Positions 17,234-26,785 of a DNA stretch of 64,000 bases are shown here, piece by piece. Under the pieces are notes generated by a model. The model was not told the DNA's origin. It saw nothing but the letters and a program-made list of their open reading frames with translations, and ran no database searches. Position 1 is the stretch's first letter; every line of letters begins with the position of its first letter. The DNA is from Tolypothrix sp. PCC 7712 (lineage in GTDB: Bacteria; Cyanobacteriota; Cyanobacteriia; Cyanobacteriales; Nostocaceae), in the NCBI RefSeq assembly GCF_025860405.1, contig NZ_CP063785.1, forward strand, positions 1,240,001 through 1,304,000, read 5' to 3'. Made by a program: the position numbers and the translations under genes.

Positions 17234-18082
17234 ATGCAACTCGCCAAAAATACTCACAATCAAAGTCAGGTTAATAAATTACCAAAGCAAAAAGCAGATG
17301 ATTTTTTGGTAATTGAAGGTGTCAGCAAAATTTACCCAACTCCCGAAGGCCCCTACACCGTATTAGATGGCGTTGACCTGAAAGTTCGGGAAGGTGAATT
17401 TGTTTGTATTATTGGTCACTCTGGTTGTGGTAAATCTACGCTGCTAAATATGGTGGCTGGATTTAACACTCCCAGCGAAGGTATTGTTCTCTTGCAAGAC
17501 CAACCAATTACTGAGCCAGGGCCAGACAGGATGATGGTTTTTCAAAACTACTGTCTCCTACCTTGGTTGAGTGTATTTGATAACGTTTACTTAGCGATTG
17601 ATTCCGTATTTCCCAAAAAGTCCCAAGCCGAAAAAAGAGCGATCGCTAGAGAACATTTAGCAATGGTGGGGCTAACAGAAGCGGCTGACAAGAAACCCAG
17701 CCAAATTTCTGGTGGGATGAAACAGCGAGTTGCGATCGCCCGCGCCCTCTCAATTCGTCCCCAAGTTTTGATTCTTGATGAACCTTTTGGTGCGTTAGAC
17801 GCAATTACCAAAGAGGAATTGCAAGAGGAATTGCTACAAATTTGGCGAGAACATCAAGTTACGGTATTAATGATTACTCATGATATTGATGAAGCGCTGT
17901 TTCTCGCAGACAGAGTGGTAATGATGACTAACGGGCCTGCTGCTCAAATTGGCGAAATCTTAGAAGTTCCCTTTGCTCGTCCCCGCAATCGTCGCCGCAT
18001 TATGGAAGACCCCGAATATTACAACCTCAGAAACTACGCTCTCGACTTCCTCTATCGCCGTTTTGCTCATGATGATGAGTAA
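17234..18082 (+). CDS. nrtD: Nitrate ABC transporter ATPase, single domain
   Basis: The product has 282 residues. Walker A GHSGCGKST, signature ISGGMKQRVAIARAL and Walker B LILDEPFGALD are intact, and the sequence closely matches the ATPase part of NrtC, with the MVFQNYCLLPWLSVFDNV Q-loop region. It pairs with NrtC to drive NrtB. A tandem TTACCAA/TTACCCA repeat lies directly before the start and no clear RBS is visible, so translation may be weak or coupled in another way. Confidence 0.95.
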   Translation: MQLAKNTHNQSQVNKLPKQKADDFLVIEGVSKIYPTPEGPYTVLDGVDLKVREGEFVCIIGHSGCGKSTLLNMVAGFNTPSEGIVLLQDQPITEPGPDRMMVFQNYCLLPWLSVFDNVYLAIDSVFPKKSQAEKRAIAREHLAMVGLTEAADKKPSQISGGMKQRVAIARALSIRPQVLILDEPFGALDAITKEELQEELLQIWREHQVTVLMITHDIDEALFLADRVVMMTNGPAAQIGEILEVPFARPRNRRRIMEDPEYYNLRNYALDFLYRRFAHDDE

Positions 18083-18197
18083 AAACTCGGTCATTACAAG
18101 TATTTATTGACTCTAAAAATATCCCCTGGTGCTTCAAAATCCTAGACAAATGTCCTGACAACGAACTCATTCACCCGCTTCACTAAGGAAGATTGCA

Positions 18198-19700
18198 ATG
18201 CTTAAAGGATTATTTTCATTCAGGGATCGTTATCGCATCTTACATCAGACGTGGTTTGCGTTTTTTCTTACCTTTGTCTGTTGGTTCAACTTTGCCCCCT
18301 TTGCAACCACAATTGGTAAGGAATTACATTTAGCACCTGAGCAAATTAAAACTTTGGGCATTTGTAATCTGGCTTTAACAATTCCAGCGCGGTTAATTAT
18401 TGGGATGTTGCTGGATCGTTTTGGCCCCAGAATTACCTACTCAATACTGTTGATGTTTGCGGCTGTTCCTTGTTTAGCAACAGCACTATCACAGGACTTT
18501 CACCAATTAGTTGTCAGTCGTTTACTGATGGGAATTGTTGGTTCTGGGTTTGTCGTCGGTATCCGCATGGTAGCGGAATGGTTCCCGCCGAAAGAGATGG
18601 GAAGCGCTCAAGGTATCTATGGCGGTTGGGGTAACTTTGGGGCTTTTGGTGCAGAGTTCGCCCTACCAATGATTGCTGTGGCGACAGGCTTTTTGGCTGG
18701 TGGTGGTTCCAACTGGCGATTAGCGATCGCACTCACTGGGATCATTGCTGCTATCTATGGCGTAATCTATTACAACACCGTTCAAGATACACCTGCTGGC
18801 AAAGTTTACAAAAAACCCAAGAAAAATGGTGCTTTGGAAGTCACCAGTGTTAAAAGCTTCTGGGCGATGATTGCGTCAAATTTTGGTTTAATTTTCGCTT
18901 TGGGTTTACTAGCTTGGCGATTGGAACAAAAGAATATTCACTTCCTTAATCAAACCCAAATGTATTTAACTTGGTTGGTGTTAGCAGGATTATTTGCTTA
19001 CCAAACCTACAAAGCTTACCAAGTTAACAAAGAATTACTGATTGGCAAAAAAACTTACGCACCTGCTCAACGCTATCAATTTAGTCAAGTTGCATTACTA
19101 GAGTTCACCTACGTTACTAACTTTGGTAGCGAACTCGCAGCCGTATCAATGCTACCAGCATTTTTCGAGAAAACCTTTGGTTTAGAACATGTAGTAGCTG
19201 GAATGATTGCTGCTACCTACCCCTTCTTAAACTTAGTTTCCCGTCCTAGCGGTGGTTTAATTTCTGATAAATTTGGTTCCCGCAAATGGACAATGACAAT
19301 TGTTAGTGCGGGTATAGGTGTGGGCTATTTAATGGCACATTTTATTAATAGCAGCTGGCCAATCCCCTTAGCGATCGCAGTCACTATGTTTGCTGCTTAC
19401 TTTGCTCAAGCTGGCTGTGGTGCAACCTATGGTATTGTCCCCATGATTAAAAAAGAAGCTACCGGACAAATCGCCGGGAATGTCGGTGCTTACGGCAATT
19501 TTGGTGGCGTAGTCTATCTGACAATTTTCAGCTTAACGGACGCATCAACACTGTTTACCACAATGGGTATCGCCGCCTTAATTTGCGCTTTTATGTGTGG
19601 CTTCTTCCTCAAAGAACCTCAAGGTTCCTTTGCTGGTGCTTATGAAAGCGAATCAACCGAAACAGTAGCACCACCCACACCAATTTTGGCCGAGGAATAA
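18198..19700 (+). CDS. nrtP: MFS nitrate/nitrite permease
   Basis: The product has 500 residues with about 12 membrane helices. It has the two glycine-rich nitrate signatures of the NNP family: GGWGNFGAFGAEFALP (about 141-156) and GNVGAYGNFGGVVYL (about 422-436). A hydrophilic, Lys-rich loop near 200-215 separates the halves, and an extra hydrophobic pair (about 225-275) is present. It is like NrtP/NapA of Nostoc punctiforme and Synechococcus PCC 7002. A good RBS (AAGGAAG) precedes the ATG. Its presence beside a complete nrtABCD set is unusual: strains I recall use one or the other. Confidence 0.93.
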   Translation: MLKGLFSFRDRYRILHQTWFAFFLTFVCWFNFAPFATTIGKELHLAPEQIKTLGICNLALTIPARLIIGMLLDRFGPRITYSILLMFAAVPCLATALSQDFHQLVVSRLLMGIVGSGFVVGIRMVAEWFPPKEMGSAQGIYGGWGNFGAFGAEFALPMIAVATGFLAGGGSNWRLAIALTGIIAAIYGVIYYNTVQDTPAGKVYKKPKKNGALEVTSVKSFWAMIASNFGLIFALGLLAWRLEQKNIHFLNQTQMYLTWLVLAGLFAYQTYKAYQVNKELLIGKKTYAPAQRYQFSQVALLEFTYVTNFGSELAAVSMLPAFFEKTFGLEHVVAGMIAATYPFLNLVSRPSGGLISDKFGSRKWTMTIVSAGIGVGYLMAHFINSSWPIPLAIAVTMFAAYFAQAGCGATYGIVPMIKKEATGQIAGNVGAYGNFGGVVYLTIFSLTDASTLFTTMGIAALICAFMCGFFLKEPQGSFAGAYESESTETVAPPTPILAEE

Positions 19701-19760
19701 GGGACTTTGTATCCATTTGTGTCAACTTAACGTGAAACCTGCTCTTGTGCAAGGTTTCGC

Positions 19761-19835
19761 CCTCTGCCTGTGCCCCTCTCCCACAGGCAGAGGGGAGCAA
19801 GAGATTTAGTTCCCCTTCTCCAGGGGGAGAAGGGG
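19761..19835. repeat. Two hairpins in the nrtP-narB spacer
   Basis: CCTCTGCCTGTG (19761-19772) pairs with 19782-19793, and CCCCTTCTCC (19812-19821) pairs with 19826-19835; both stems are perfect. The elements are dispersed cyanobacterial repeats and may slow transcription before narB. Confidence 0.65.
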
Positions 19836-19977
19836 TTAGGGGATGAGGGCGCGAGGTATTTGTACAACGCCTGCCCTATATAGCTTTTAGCTTAAGTTGA
19901 CACCAATACTTTGTATCTCTATCACGTTTACCTCCGCGCCCCTTTGCGTTTAAATCCTAGATTCCCACAAAACTACC

Positions 19978-22221
19978 ATGAGTGAATTTACCAAAACCCT
20001 ATGTCCATACTGCGGTGTTGGCTGCGGGCTGGAAGTTTCGCCCCCAGCACAACACGGTAAAGCGACTAATCGGGATAGTCAAGGAACTCCAATTTGGCGG
20101 GTACGGGGCGATAAAGCGCACCCATCTAGCCAAGGTATGGTTTGTGTGAAAGGTGCGACAATTGCTGAGTCTTTAGATAAAAGTCGGCTGCAATATCCAA
20201 TGATTAGAGATTCATTGGATCAAGATTTTCGTCGCGCCAGTTGGGAGGAAGCTTTTGATTTGATTGTGCAGCGGATTCAAACAGTACGCTTTACTCAGGG
20301 GCCAGAAGCTATATGTATGTATGGTTCTGGACAGTTTCAAACTGAAGATTATTACATTGCTCAGAAACTCATGAAAGGTTGTCTGGGCAGTAATAATTTT
20401 GATGCAAATTCGCGTTTATGTATGTCTAGCGCCGTGGCTGGCTACATTCAAAGCTTTGGCTCAGATGGCCCTCCCTGTTGCTATGAAGATTTAGAGTTAA
20501 CTGACTGTGCATTTTTAATTGGGACTAACACCGCCGAATGTCATCCCATAATTTTTAATCGACTAGAGAAATATCGCAAAAAAAATCGCAAAGTTAAATT
20601 GATTGTGGTCGATCCTCGACGCACACCCACCGCAGAAAATGCTGATTTACATTTAGCGATTCGCCCAGGTACAGATATTGACTTATTAAATGGTATCGCC
20701 CACTTGTTGATGCGCTGGAATCAGATAGATGTGGGATTTATTGATGACTGTACCAGCAACTTTCCCGCCTATGCAGAAGTGATTCGTCACTATTCTCCAG
20801 ATGTGGTAGCCCATCGCTGCGGAATTAGCGTTGCAGATTTAGAAACCGCAGCCCGCTACTGGGGACAATCTCAAAGAGTGCTGTCTCTGTGGTCGATGGG
20901 TATTAATCAATCGAGTGAAGGTACAGCAAAGGTCAGAACTATTATTAATCTGCACCTGATGACGGGACAGATTGGTAAACCTGGTTCCGGGCCTTTTTCT
21001 TTAACCGGTCAGCCAAATGCAATGGGCGGAAGGGAAGCTGGTGGTTTATCGCATTTATTACCTGGTTATCGCTTGGTGAAAAATCCCCAGCATCGTGCAG
21101 AAGTAGAAAATTTCTGGGGACTGAAGCCAGGACAAATTTCTCCTGAACCGGGGATGACGGCTTGGGATATGATTACTGGCTTAGAAAATGGCGCAGTCGG
21201 ATTACTGTGGATTGCTGCGACTAATCCCGCCGTCAGTATGCCAGATTTGGAACGGACAAAGAAAGCATTATTGCGATCGCCTTTCACAATTTACCAAGAT
21301 GCATACTATCCCACAGAAACCTCTGCCTACGCTCATGTGCTGTTACCTGCTGCCCAGTGGAGCGAAAAAACTGGCGTAATGACCAACTCTGAACGCCGAG
21401 TAACTTTATGTTCAGCATTCCGCTTTCCTTGGTGGGAAGCGAAAGCTGATTGGGAAATTTTTGCGGAAGTCGGACGCAGATTAGGCTTCACCAAAGAATT
21501 CGCCTTTGCTAACTCCACCGAAGTCTACGCCGAATTTGTGCAACTCACACGCGATCGCCCCTGTGACATGACGGGTATGAGTCATGAGCTATTGCAAACC
21601 CAAGGCCCCACTCAATGGCCCTGTCCAGAAATAAGCACTGGAGAAGATGAGGGAGATAAGGGAGATGAGGGGGCAAAAATTCAACTTCATCCCCGTCATC
21701 TCCCTGATTCCAAAAGGCTTTACACTGATTTACGATTTCATACCCCCGATGGTAGGGCGCGGTTTGGTGCATATCACTCACGGGGTTTGGCGGAACCACC
21801 AGATCCAAATTATCCCTTTGTGCTAACTACTGGGCGGTTGTACGGACATTGGCACACCCAAACCCGTACTGGCCGCATAGAAAAAATTCGGGCTATGCAT
21901 CCAGAACCGTTTATTGAGATTCATCCCCGTGATGCTGCTGCTTTGGGAATTACAGATCACCAATGGTTAGAAGTGCGATCGCGTCGGGGTAAAGCAAAAT
22001 TTCCCGCCAAAATTACCAAAGCGATCGCACCTGGTACAGTGTTTGTCCCTATGCACTGGGGAGCACTATGGGCCGATGAAGCTGAAGCTAATGCGCTCAC
22101 TCATCCAGAATCTTGCCCCGATTCGCTACAACCAGAACTAAAAGCTTGTGCAGTGGATCTAACACCGATTTCTGCAGAAATTACACTTAAAAATTATCAA
22201 CTCCAGTCCTCACAATGGTAA
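19978..22221 (+). CDS. narB: Ferredoxin-nitrate reductase, molybdopterin type
   Basis: The product has 747 residues. It reduces nitrate to nitrite with ferredoxin electrons, using Mo-bis-MGD and one 4Fe-4S cluster. Cluster ligands are Cys9, Cys12, Cys16 (CPYCGVGC) and Cys56; the Mo ligand is Cys148 (RLCMSS). The C-terminal MGD-binding barrel ([17 protein letters not shown]) is complete. Odd: residues about 555-577 contain a Glu/Asp/Gly-rich insert encoded by a GGGAGATGA-type repeat (21641-21673) with an inverted piece at 21688-21705, the same repeat as at 49063-49213. The frame is kept. Confidence 0.96.
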   Translation: MSEFTKTLCPYCGVGCGLEVSPPAQHGKATNRDSQGTPIWRVRGDKAHPSSQGMVCVKGATIAESLDKSRLQYPMIRDSLDQDFRRASWEEAFDLIVQRIQTVRFTQGPEAICMYGSGQFQTEDYYIAQKLMKGCLGSNNFDANSRLCMSSAVAGYIQSFGSDGPPCCYEDLELTDCAFLIGTNTAECHPIIFNRLEKYRKKNRKVKLIVVDPRRTPTAENADLHLAIRPGTDIDLLNGIAHLLMRWNQIDVGFIDDCTSNFPAYAEVIRHYSPDVVAHRCGISVADLETAARYWGQSQRVLSLWSMGINQSSEGTAKVRTIINLHLMTGQIGKPGSGPFSLTGQPNAMGGREAGGLSHLLPGYRLVKNPQHRAEVENFWGLKPGQISPEPGMTAWDMITGLENGAVGLLWIAATNPAVSMPDLERTKKALLRSPFTIYQDAYYPTETSAYAHVLLPAAQWSEKTGVMTNSERRVTLCSAFRFPWWEAKADWEIFAEVGRRLGFTKEFAFANSTEVYAEFVQLTRDRPCDMTGMSHELLQTQGPTQWPCPEISTGEDEGDKGDEGAKIQLHPRHLPDSKRLYTDLRFHTPDGRARFGAYHSRGLAEPPDPNYPFVLTTGRLYGHWHTQTRTGRIEKIRAMHPEPFIEIHPRDAAALGITDHQWLEVRSRRGKAKFPAKITKAIAPGTVFVPMHWGALWADEAEANALTHPESCPDSLQPELKACAVDLTPISAEITLKNYQLQSSQW
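21641..21705. repeat. GGGAGATGA-type repeat inserted in frame within narB
   Basis: Three to four degenerate 9-bp units (GAGATGAGG type) at 21641-21673 face an inverted copy (CATCCCCGTCATCTCCCT, 21688-21705). They encode the acidic stretch [11 protein letters not shown]. It is a spacer-type repeat located within an enzyme gene. Confidence 0.75.
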
Positions 22222-22299
22222 GCTGCTAAATAGATAACTAAATAGTAAGTTGATAATTTAACCCATAGTTAACAGTCAATAGTTATGATTATTTTTTCT

Positions 22300-22332
22300 A
22301 ATCCTATAGATAAATCTATAGGATTTTTATTT
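22300..22332 (+). terminator. Rho-independent terminator after narB
   Basis: AATCCTATAGA (22300-22310) pairs exactly with 22315-22325 across a TAAA loop and is followed by TTTTATTTTAT. It lies 80 bp after the narB stop and probably ends the main transcript before the psiE-like gene. Confidence 0.75.
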
Positions 22333-22500
22333 TATATTTTGACTGTTGACTTGGGACTAATACGCTGGGGATAAGAGTCATTAACCGCCAATATAAGCCA
22401 ATAATAGCTGAAATCATTAGTTTAAATTTGTGCTTTTTCATAACACAAATTACCTAATATCAAGCGTTTGGAAATTAAAAATTTACATAGGGTGTAGTAG

Positions 22501-23052
22501 ATGAAAAAAATTCTCAAACAAGTATTAGATACTACAAATTTGAAAAAGGATTACGAGAAATGGATTGCTAAATACGATTATCAATCAATTTTTCAGAATC
22601 GTAAATCAAAAATCCGCAATCCCAAACCAGAGAAGATGCAGGATGAGAAATTTATGCACTTCATTGAAAACATTGAAGTGCTAGTTTCTAAAGTACTATC
22701 TTTGTTTATGGTCGTGGTGATTTTAGCCGCAATCTGGGATTTAGCGGTTTTTCTAATTAAAGAGTTATTTGATGTACCTTATGGTACCTTTAACACAACT
22801 TTATTTAAAATATTTGGATTATTTTTAAATATTTTAATTGCCTTAGAAATTTTAGAAAATATCACTGCATATCTTAGAAAACACGTTGTTCAAGTCGAAT
22901 TAGTTATTGTTACGTCTTTAATCGCTGTTGCTCGAAAAATTATTATCCTTGACTTGGAAAAAGTAACAGGAATTGATATCATTGGTTTAGGAGTTGCAGT
23001 TTTAGCATTATCAATTAGTTATTTAATAATTCGCTTTAGTAATTCCCGATAA
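22501..23052 (+). CDS. PsiE-like membrane protein (phosphate-starvation-inducible family)
   Basis: The product has 183 residues. A polar N-terminus of about 55 residues is followed by four hydrophobic segments (about 63-90, 98-120, 133-150, 158-178). The third and fourth enclose LEILENITAYLRKHVVQVEL and SLIAVARKIIILDLEK, the most conserved stretch of the PsiE family. Molecular function of this family is unknown. It sits between narB and narM on the same strand but after a terminator, so it may have its own promoter. The N-terminal NRKSKIRNPK stretch resembles translated dispersed repeat and may be an acquired extension. Confidence 0.78.
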   Translation: MKKILKQVLDTTNLKKDYEKWIAKYDYQSIFQNRKSKIRNPKPEKMQDEKFMHFIENIEVLVSKVLSLFMVVVILAAIWDLAVFLIKELFDVPYGTFNTTLFKIFGLFLNILIALEILENITAYLRKHVVQVELVIVTSLIAVARKIIILDLEKVTGIDIIGLGVAVLALSISYLIIRFSNSR

Positions 23053-23167
23053 CCTTATTCAGAAATACATTGTAACTGGTGATTTTTGATTAAGTATTGG
23101 CAAAAAGTATCAAGGTAGAAATAACCTTGAATTTTGCTTTTGACTCTTACCAAACACCAAATAACAA

Positions 23168-23626
23168 ATGACAAATACAATCTTTTTTAAATTTGAAGCG
23201 GATTTCGTGACATCCCTGCGTTGTATACCGATGCAGGTGCGCTACAAACTAGATACCTGTGGTATTAAACTCAAATTATCTGATTGGAATCAAATGTCTC
23301 AGACTGAACGTGAAGCTTTAGTGGAATTACCTTGTAATACTGATGCAGAAATCCAAGCTTATAGTCAATATCTAGAACAATTAATTTTAAACCGCACAGG
23401 TACATCACCTGCAAAATTACCAATTGAATCTCATCCGGCTTGGATGGATTCTACTAATTTACCTGCTAGTGTTCAAGAACAAGCTCAAGAAATTGGTATT
23501 ACACTAACAACACCACAGTGGGAATCTTTAACACCTTTAGAGCGGTTTGCTCTCATTAAACTTAGCCGTTCTGGACATGAAAATAGTAACTTTCCCCGCG
23601 CAATGGCAGAATTTCATCTGGCTTAA
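23168..23626 (+). CDS. narM: Nitrate reductase maturation/associated protein
   Basis: The product has 152 residues. It has the features of the nitrate-reductase-associated family: FFKFEADFVTSLRCIPM at the N-terminus, the LDTCGIKLKLSDWNQM stretch, and a second similar half IGITLTTPQWESLTPLERFAL. NarM is required for active NarB in Synechococcus and Anabaena, probably in maturation of the enzyme. Two conserved Cys (19 and 31) lie in the first half. It is the last nitrate gene of the cluster, 115 bp after the psiE-like gene. Confidence 0.9.
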   Translation: MTNTIFFKFEADFVTSLRCIPMQVRYKLDTCGIKLKLSDWNQMSQTEREALVELPCNTDAEIQAYSQYLEQLILNRTGTSPAKLPIESHPAWMDSTNLPASVQEQAQEIGITLTTPQWESLTPLERFALIKLSRSGHENSNFPRAMAEFHLA

Positions 23627-24342
23627 AAATATTGTTAACTGTTAACTGTGTAAGTATTATTTGAACTCCCCATTCACACAAACCTTGATAAATATAGATT
23701 TTTTGTAGAGGTTTAGCAATACTAAACCCTTATCCACGTATTTATATAATTACAACAAATTGTTAAGTACAAGAGGTAAAAGATTAATCATATAACTCTT
23801 GTAGAGCGAGCATCTTGCCCATTAATGCTGTACTTATTCATATAAGATTCTTTGCGTTATAGTAAAATACTATACGTATATTTTAAAATACATAGACTAA
23901 GTTCTACAGGCGCAGCAGTGCTGTGACTAGTACAACAAGGCAAAAGTGAGCCAGTGCGGTGGACGGGTTTCCCGGCATAAAGCAACTGGCGAACTCCAAA
24001 GGAGTCAAAAGTCAAAAGAAAGAATAGTTATAGCATAAGCCTTTTAGCAATTACAGGTGGTCTGTTTCTCTTACAAAGTTTGGCGGGACGGAAACCGACA
24101 CCGCCAACTTTGCGCTATTTACGCCGACTTGTACTAGTTGAAAACAGAATCGGTGTTTAATAAGCTTTGCAAAGAAACAAAACAGAAGATGTAACATTTG
24201 CTGAATCGAACTATTTTTTGATGCAAAATATTGTTTTCAAGTTTTTTCAGTATTATTTTATTTACCTTTGACAGTAGTCAATAATTTCTCAGTCTTGATT
24301 GGCAAATTATATTTTAAACTTGTAACTTAGGATTTATATAGT
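23627..24342. other. Long intergenic region with dispersed repeats
   Basis: 716 bases without a gene. It contains a palindromic repeat at 23916-24000 (relative of 9430-9560), an inverted repeat at 24074-24112 (CAAAGTTTGGCGG with CCGCCAACTTTG, one bulge), and AT-rich sequence before the cyclase ATG. I see no RNA gene. Confidence 0.5.
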
Positions 24343-26616
24343 ATGCGGCCCAAGCTGAAACAGCTACTATGGCAATGGCGGGGAGTTTTGCTAGCAGTAC
24401 CGAATGTAACAGTTATTGTGATTATCCTGCGATTAATGGGATTGCTGGAATTCTTAGAACTAACCGCGCTAGATCAGTTTTTTCTGTTACGTCCACAACA
24501 GCCTGTTGATGAGCGCATTATCATAGTTGAGATTAATGAATCAAACATCAGGAAATTAAAAGGATGGCCGATAAATGATAACGTACTTGCTCGAGTTTTA
24601 AATAATATTAAGCAGCAAAAACCTCTAGCCATCGGTCTTGATATTTATCGAGATTTACCTTTAAATCCTGGCCATCAAAACTTAGTAAATATATTTAATA
24701 CTACTCCTAACTTGATTGGAGTAGAAAAATTATCTAATACATCTGATAGTTCTGCAGTTAAACCACCTCCAGAACTAAAAAAACTCAATCAAGTAGGAGC
24801 GAATGACTTTCCGTTAGATAAAGATGGTAAAATACGCCGAGCTTTACTGTATGCAGGTTTGCCTGATGGCAATAATCTGGAAAGTTTTGGATTAAAATTA
24901 GCATTATTATATTTGAAACCACAAGGAATTACTGAAAAACCATCAGAAAATAATCCTAACTTTTTGCAGTTAGGTAAAGGTATTTTTCCTAATTTTGAAA
25001 GTAATGATGGTGGTTACTTACGAGCAGATGATAGCAGCTACCAAATTATTTTAAACTACCGAGGTGGAATTGATCGGTTCACACGAGTATCTATTAATGA
25101 TGTTTTAGATAACCGAATTTCACCAGATTTGATGCGAGGAAAAATTGTTTTAGTTGGTGCTACAGCCGAGAGTTTGAATGATCTATTTTGGACACCATAT
25201 AGTAGTAAATTAATTGGTGCACCTGTACGAATGGCTGGTGTTGCCATTCATGCCAATTTAATTAGTCAAATTTTGAGTTCGGCTTTGGAAAGTCGCCCAC
25301 AAATTAAGACATTAGCTGAACCTATAGAATGGTTGTGGATTTTATTCTGGTCGATGGTTGGTGCAAGTTTGTGTTGGCAACATCGACATGTCATTCATGA
25401 AAACAAGAAATTTTCATTAACTAATACCACTAGCAGTATTGTACTAGCAACTGCTTGTTTGGTGGGTGGGAGTTATTTAGCTTTTCTTTTTGCTTGGTGG
25501 ATTCCCATTGTACCGCCTCTATTAGCTTTAACCGGATCTGCGATCGCAGTCACTCAATATATCGCGCGGAGTGCTGCGGAAATGCGCCGTACCTTTGGTC
25601 GCTACGTCACAGATGAGGTAGTTGCTAATTTATTAGAAACTCCTTCTGGACTTAAGTTAGGAGGAGAACGGAAAAAAGTCACCGTCTTAATGTCTGACTT
25701 AAGAGGATTTTCTGCTGTTTCTGAACGTTTACCACCTGAACAAGTAGTAGCAATTCTCAATGTTTATTTAGGCGCAATGGCAGATGTCATTAACCATTAC
25801 AACGGTACGATTAATGAATTTATTGGTGATGGTATCTTTGTCATGTTTGGTGCGCCTGTAAGTCGCGAAGATGATTCCCAAAGAGCAATTGCTTGTGCGA
25901 TCGCTATGCAATTAGCAATGAAACCTGTCAATGAACATAATCAACAAATGAATTTACCAATTATCGAAATGGGAATTGGGATTCATACAGGTGAAGTTGT
26001 TGCAGGTAATGTAGGCTCTCAAAAGCGTGCTAAATATTCAGTTGTTGGCAGTCATGTTAACTTAACTTCTCGGATTGAGTCTTATACAGTTGGTGGTCAA
26101 ATTTTGATTTCTGAAGAGACTTTGAAAGATGCCAATACTGACCCCTATATTAATATTAGAATTGATGGACAATTACGGGTAGAACCAAAAGGAATTAAAG
26201 CTCCAATTACCATTTATGACATTGGCGGTATTGGTGGTAAGTACAATCTTCATTTGCCGAAATCCGATGACAATATGCTGAAATTGTCTGAAGAAATTTC
26301 TGTTGAATATACAATTTTGGAAGGTAAACACGCAGTAGGCACTATATTTAATGGTGAAATTGTTAAATTATCCGAGCATGGTGCAATATTGCGATCGCCT
26401 AATTCGCTAGATTCTTTAAGTAACCTCAAGATGAGATTGTTAAACGCACCAGAAATTGCTCCTGGTGAAGGTGATATCTATGCCAAGGTATTGAAAAAAG
26501 CTCCTGATGACGACAGTTATTTTCTGATTCGTTTTACAGCTATGCCTCCAAAGCCAAAAGAAGTACTTGACAATCGGCTTAAATCTGAATCTAGTAGTAA
26601 TAAATCAGAACAATGA
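24343..26616 (+). CDS. CHASE2-adenylate/guanylate cyclase with C-terminal PilZ-like region
   Basis: The product has 757 residues. An N-terminal membrane helix (about 15-32) precedes a CHASE2 sensor (about 45-320), then three hydrophobic segments (about 325-410) and a class III nucleotide cyclase domain (about 445-620). The cyclase domain has VLMSDLRGFS (metal Asp), FIGDGIFVMFG (second metal Asp), GIHTGEVVAGNVGS and KYSVVGSHVNLTSRIES. Residues about 660-745 resemble a PilZ domain but lack a clear RxxxR motif. It should make cAMP (or cGMP) in response to an external cue. No operon partner is evident. Confidence 0.9.
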   Translation: MRPKLKQLLWQWRGVLLAVPNVTVIVIILRLMGLLEFLELTALDQFFLLRPQQPVDERIIIVEINESNIRKLKGWPINDNVLARVLNNIKQQKPLAIGLDIYRDLPLNPGHQNLVNIFNTTPNLIGVEKLSNTSDSSAVKPPPELKKLNQVGANDFPLDKDGKIRRALLYAGLPDGNNLESFGLKLALLYLKPQGITEKPSENNPNFLQLGKGIFPNFESNDGGYLRADDSSYQIILNYRGGIDRFTRVSINDVLDNRISPDLMRGKIVLVGATAESLNDLFWTPYSSKLIGAPVRMAGVAIHANLISQILSSALESRPQIKTLAEPIEWLWILFWSMVGASLCWQHRHVIHENKKFSLTNTTSSIVLATACLVGGSYLAFLFAWWIPIVPPLLALTGSAIAVTQYIARSAAEMRRTFGRYVTDEVVANLLETPSGLKLGGERKKVTVLMSDLRGFSAVSERLPPEQVVAILNVYLGAMADVINHYNGTINEFIGDGIFVMFGAPVSREDDSQRAIACAIAMQLAMKPVNEHNQQMNLPIIEMGIGIHTGEVVAGNVGSQKRAKYSVVGSHVNLTSRIESYTVGGQILISEETLKDANTDPYINIRIDGQLRVEPKGIKAPITIYDIGGIGGKYNLHLPKSDDNMLKLSEEISVEYTILEGKHAVGTIFNGEIVKLSEHGAILRSPNSLDSLSNLKMRLLNAPEIAPGEGDIYAKVLKKAPDDDSYFLIRFTAMPPKPKEVLDNRLKSESSSNKSEQ

Positions 26617-26623
26617 GAAAATT

Positions 26624-26753
26624 AGGACTTACGCAAAAGTCACGTAATTACGTCATTACGAGCGCAGCGACGTAATCGCCTGATATTCTGGGATTGCTTC
26701 CCTACACTTCGTTCCAGTCGCAATGACAAATTTTGCTTGCGTAAGTAAGTCCT
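26624..26753. mobile_element. MITE-like element, copy 1
   Basis: 130 bp bounded by inverted ends AGGACTTACGCAA and TTGCGTAAGTAAGTCCT; the right end has an extra GTAA. The interior has GTAATTACGTCATTACGAGCG and GGGATTGCTTCCCTACACTTCG words. An almost identical copy lies in reverse orientation at 38982-39107. It encodes nothing and would need a transposase in trans. Confidence 0.85.
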
Positions 26754-26785
26754 GAAAATAAGAAAATTTAAAAAATTATCAATTT

